The notes under the pieces were generated by a model. That model searched no databases and was not told where the DNA came from. It worked only from the letters and a program-made list of their open reading frames with translations. A stretch of 61,310 nucleotides of DNA from Acidobacteriota bacterium (GTDB taxonomy: Bacteria; Acidobacteriota; B3-B38; Guanabaribacteriales; JAGGZT01): positions 1 through 61,310 of the forward strand of contig JAGGZT010000071.1 of NCBI GenBank assembly GCA_021161905.1, in the 5' to 3' direction. Below are positions 60,459 to 61,310 of this stretch, piece by piece. The first letter of the stretch is position 1, and each line of letters begins with the position of its first letter. The position numbers and the translations under genes were made by a program.

Positions 60459-61085
60459 TTAACCTATGCGTTCTTTTACTTTAGCCAGTATTCTATCTTT
60501 AAGCTCGTTTCCCTCCTTTTCCAAGGCGTCTGCCTCGGTGGATGCTTTTTCTACATAATCCTCATCCTTGATGGAGGGAAGGTTTATCCTCACATTGAGC
60601 AAGGCACCGATAAGAGCGGAATATGCGGTAAGCGATGCTACCCCGAGATCGGAGATGGCGTTAGGGTTACCCCCTTCCGCGAGCTTCCCTAAGATGCGTA
60701 GAAGTTCGATAGCCGAGGAAGCGGTTTTCCGGGGGACCTCAGCCGCCTCGAGGAACGCCTTCGCTATCGCTTCCTTTCTCTTCGCCTTCTCCTCGTCGGT
60801 CCCTTTGGGGAGTTTGAACGCCTGCATCACCTTATCGAAGGCAGAAGCATCTTCATCGGCGAGCTTTATCAGCTTCTCTTTTAACTCTATTACCTTCCCC
60901 TTTGCTTCGGAGAAGAGGGGGTGGTCTTCAGCATACTTCTCCTTTTCTAGAGTAAGATTGATGAACATTTCGGCGAGCGAGCAGGCGAGGGAGCCACTTA
61001 TCGCTGCCAAGCTTCCCCCGCCGGGAACCGGCTCGGATGAAGATAGCTTTTCCTGGAATTGATCGATGGTGAGCTCTTTGAACAT
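60459..61085 (-). CDS. fchA: Formimidoyltetrahydrofolate cyclodeaminase
   Basis: 208 residues, a single all-helical FTCD_C domain with EPVPGGGSLAAISGSLACSL near the N-terminus and GNPNAISDLGVASLTAYSAL near 140-160. It converts 5-formimino-THF to 5,10-methenyl-THF and ammonia. The formiminotransferase domain that is fused to it in animals is not here and must be separate. GGAGGAGG precedes ATG 61085. It follows hutI with a 31-base gap, so histidine degradation is the likely context. Confidence 0.94.
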   Translation of the reverse strand: MFKELTIDQFQEKLSSSEPVPGGGSLAAISGSLACSLAEMFINLTLEKEKYAEDHPLFSEAKGKVIELKEKLIKLADEDASAFDKVMQAFKLPKGTDEEKAKRKEAIAKAFLEAAEVPRKTASSAIELLRILGKLAEGGNPNAISDLGVASLTAYSALIGALLNVRINLPSIKDEDYVEKASTEADALEKEGNELKDRILAKVKERIG

Positions 61086-61116
61086 AACCTCCTCCTTATA
61101 AATATATTAGTCAGGT

Positions 61117-61310
61117 TTAGAGATAGCAGATATCGCCTCCTCGATCGATGACCAATTTCCCTTCCTTTATCACCTTATTAATGTGATTATCCCCAAAGTG
61201 GTAAACCAGGTGGGAGTGATTTTTGAAGTTGAAGATGAGGATGTCAGCTTTCTTCCCTGGCTCAAGGCTTCCCAGCTCGTTTTCCCTGCCGATGGCATAG
61301 GCGGCGTTGA
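61117..61310 (-). CDS. hutI: Imidazolonepropionase, C-terminal 63 residues (5' end outside window)
   Basis: Reading the minus strand in frame from 61310 to the TAA at 61119-61117 gives AAYAIGRENELGSLEPGKKA, then ILIFNF, YHFGDNHINKVIKEG and a short tail. These are the conserved C-terminal amidohydrolase segments of HutI, including the YHFGxNH signature. It hydrolyses 4-imidazolone-5-propionate to formiminoglutamate in histidine catabolism. The gene lies immediately upstream of fchA on the same strand; catalytic metal residues are outside the window. Confidence 0.9.
   Translation of the reverse strand, partial: NAAYAIGRENELGSLEPGKKADILIFNFKNHSHLVYHFGDNHINKVIKEGKLVIDRGGDICYL

Noticed and set aside
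1-61310. Prophage, integrative element or insertion sequence
   Set aside because: No transposase, integrase, phage structural gene or tRNA-linked attachment site was recognised on either strand.

Overview
This window looks like chromosome from a diderm (Gram-negative-type) bacterium. It has a TonB-dependent receptor, two small outer-membrane beta-barrel proteins and a Kdo-pathway isomerase. No rRNA, tRNA, transposase, integrase or CRISPR array was seen. Shine-Dalgarno sequences are strong, GTG and TTG starts occur, and gene junctions are very tight (many ATGA overlaps). The lineage cannot be fixed from sequence reading alone; an Acidobacteriota/Aminicenantes-type organism is a loose guess.

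Region 1 (1-35542) is a very large surface-glycan locus, almost all on the minus strand. It holds GT4 glycosyltransferases, GT2 polyprenyl-phosphate sugar synthases, many polytopic membrane proteins (YfhO-like, GT39/PMT-like and other GT-C candidates), a Wzx-like flippase, a DegT-family enzyme with His in place of the PLP lysine, KdsD, an LPG-synthase-like membrane protein, a sulfatase-fold protein with a Thr nucleophile, a coiled-coil methyltransferase and UDP-glucose dehydrogenase. One FAD-dependent oxidoreductase (23347-24630) is on the plus strand. The left edge carries an open-ended GT4-methyltransferase-methyltransferase fusion that appears only as shadow frames unless the cut-off minus-strand frame is read. 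The likely logic is this: cytoplasmic GT4 enzymes build a lipid-linked glycan, Wzx moves it across the membrane, and GT2 enzymes make polyprenyl-phosphate sugars that GT-C/YfhO proteins use outside the membrane.

Region 2 (35543-41201) has a divergent promoter region, two outer-membrane barrel genes, a gene-free stretch with REP-like palindromes, then a second small glycan block. That block has one plus-strand GT4 behind a strong hairpin that covers its ribosome-binding site, and a minus-strand operon of GT4, coiled-coil protein and unknown protein. Its two GT4 genes are paralogs of the pair at 28142-30560.

Region 3 (41204-54466) has uvrA, a decayed fragment of the barrel family, then a long minus-strand run: pabC, pabB, pabA, a GspG-like lipoprotein, an unknown helical-repeat protein, and btuB-btuD-btuC-btuF. 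The run is headed by a consensus promoter and a cobalamin riboswitch with a readable terminator/antiterminator platform.

Region 4 (54438-60446, plus strand) is a housekeeping run: mtnA, tsaD, ROK glucokinase, lepA, lepB and a DUF4845-like gene. Region 5 (60459-61310, minus) is fchA and the 3' end of hutI, part of histidine/formimino-folate catabolism. Stretches over 300 bases without an intact gene are 35543-35846 (divergent promoters), 37123-37461 (palindromes, promoter, hairpin), 44042-44405 (pseudogene and terminator) and 54107-54496 (riboswitch and divergent promoters).
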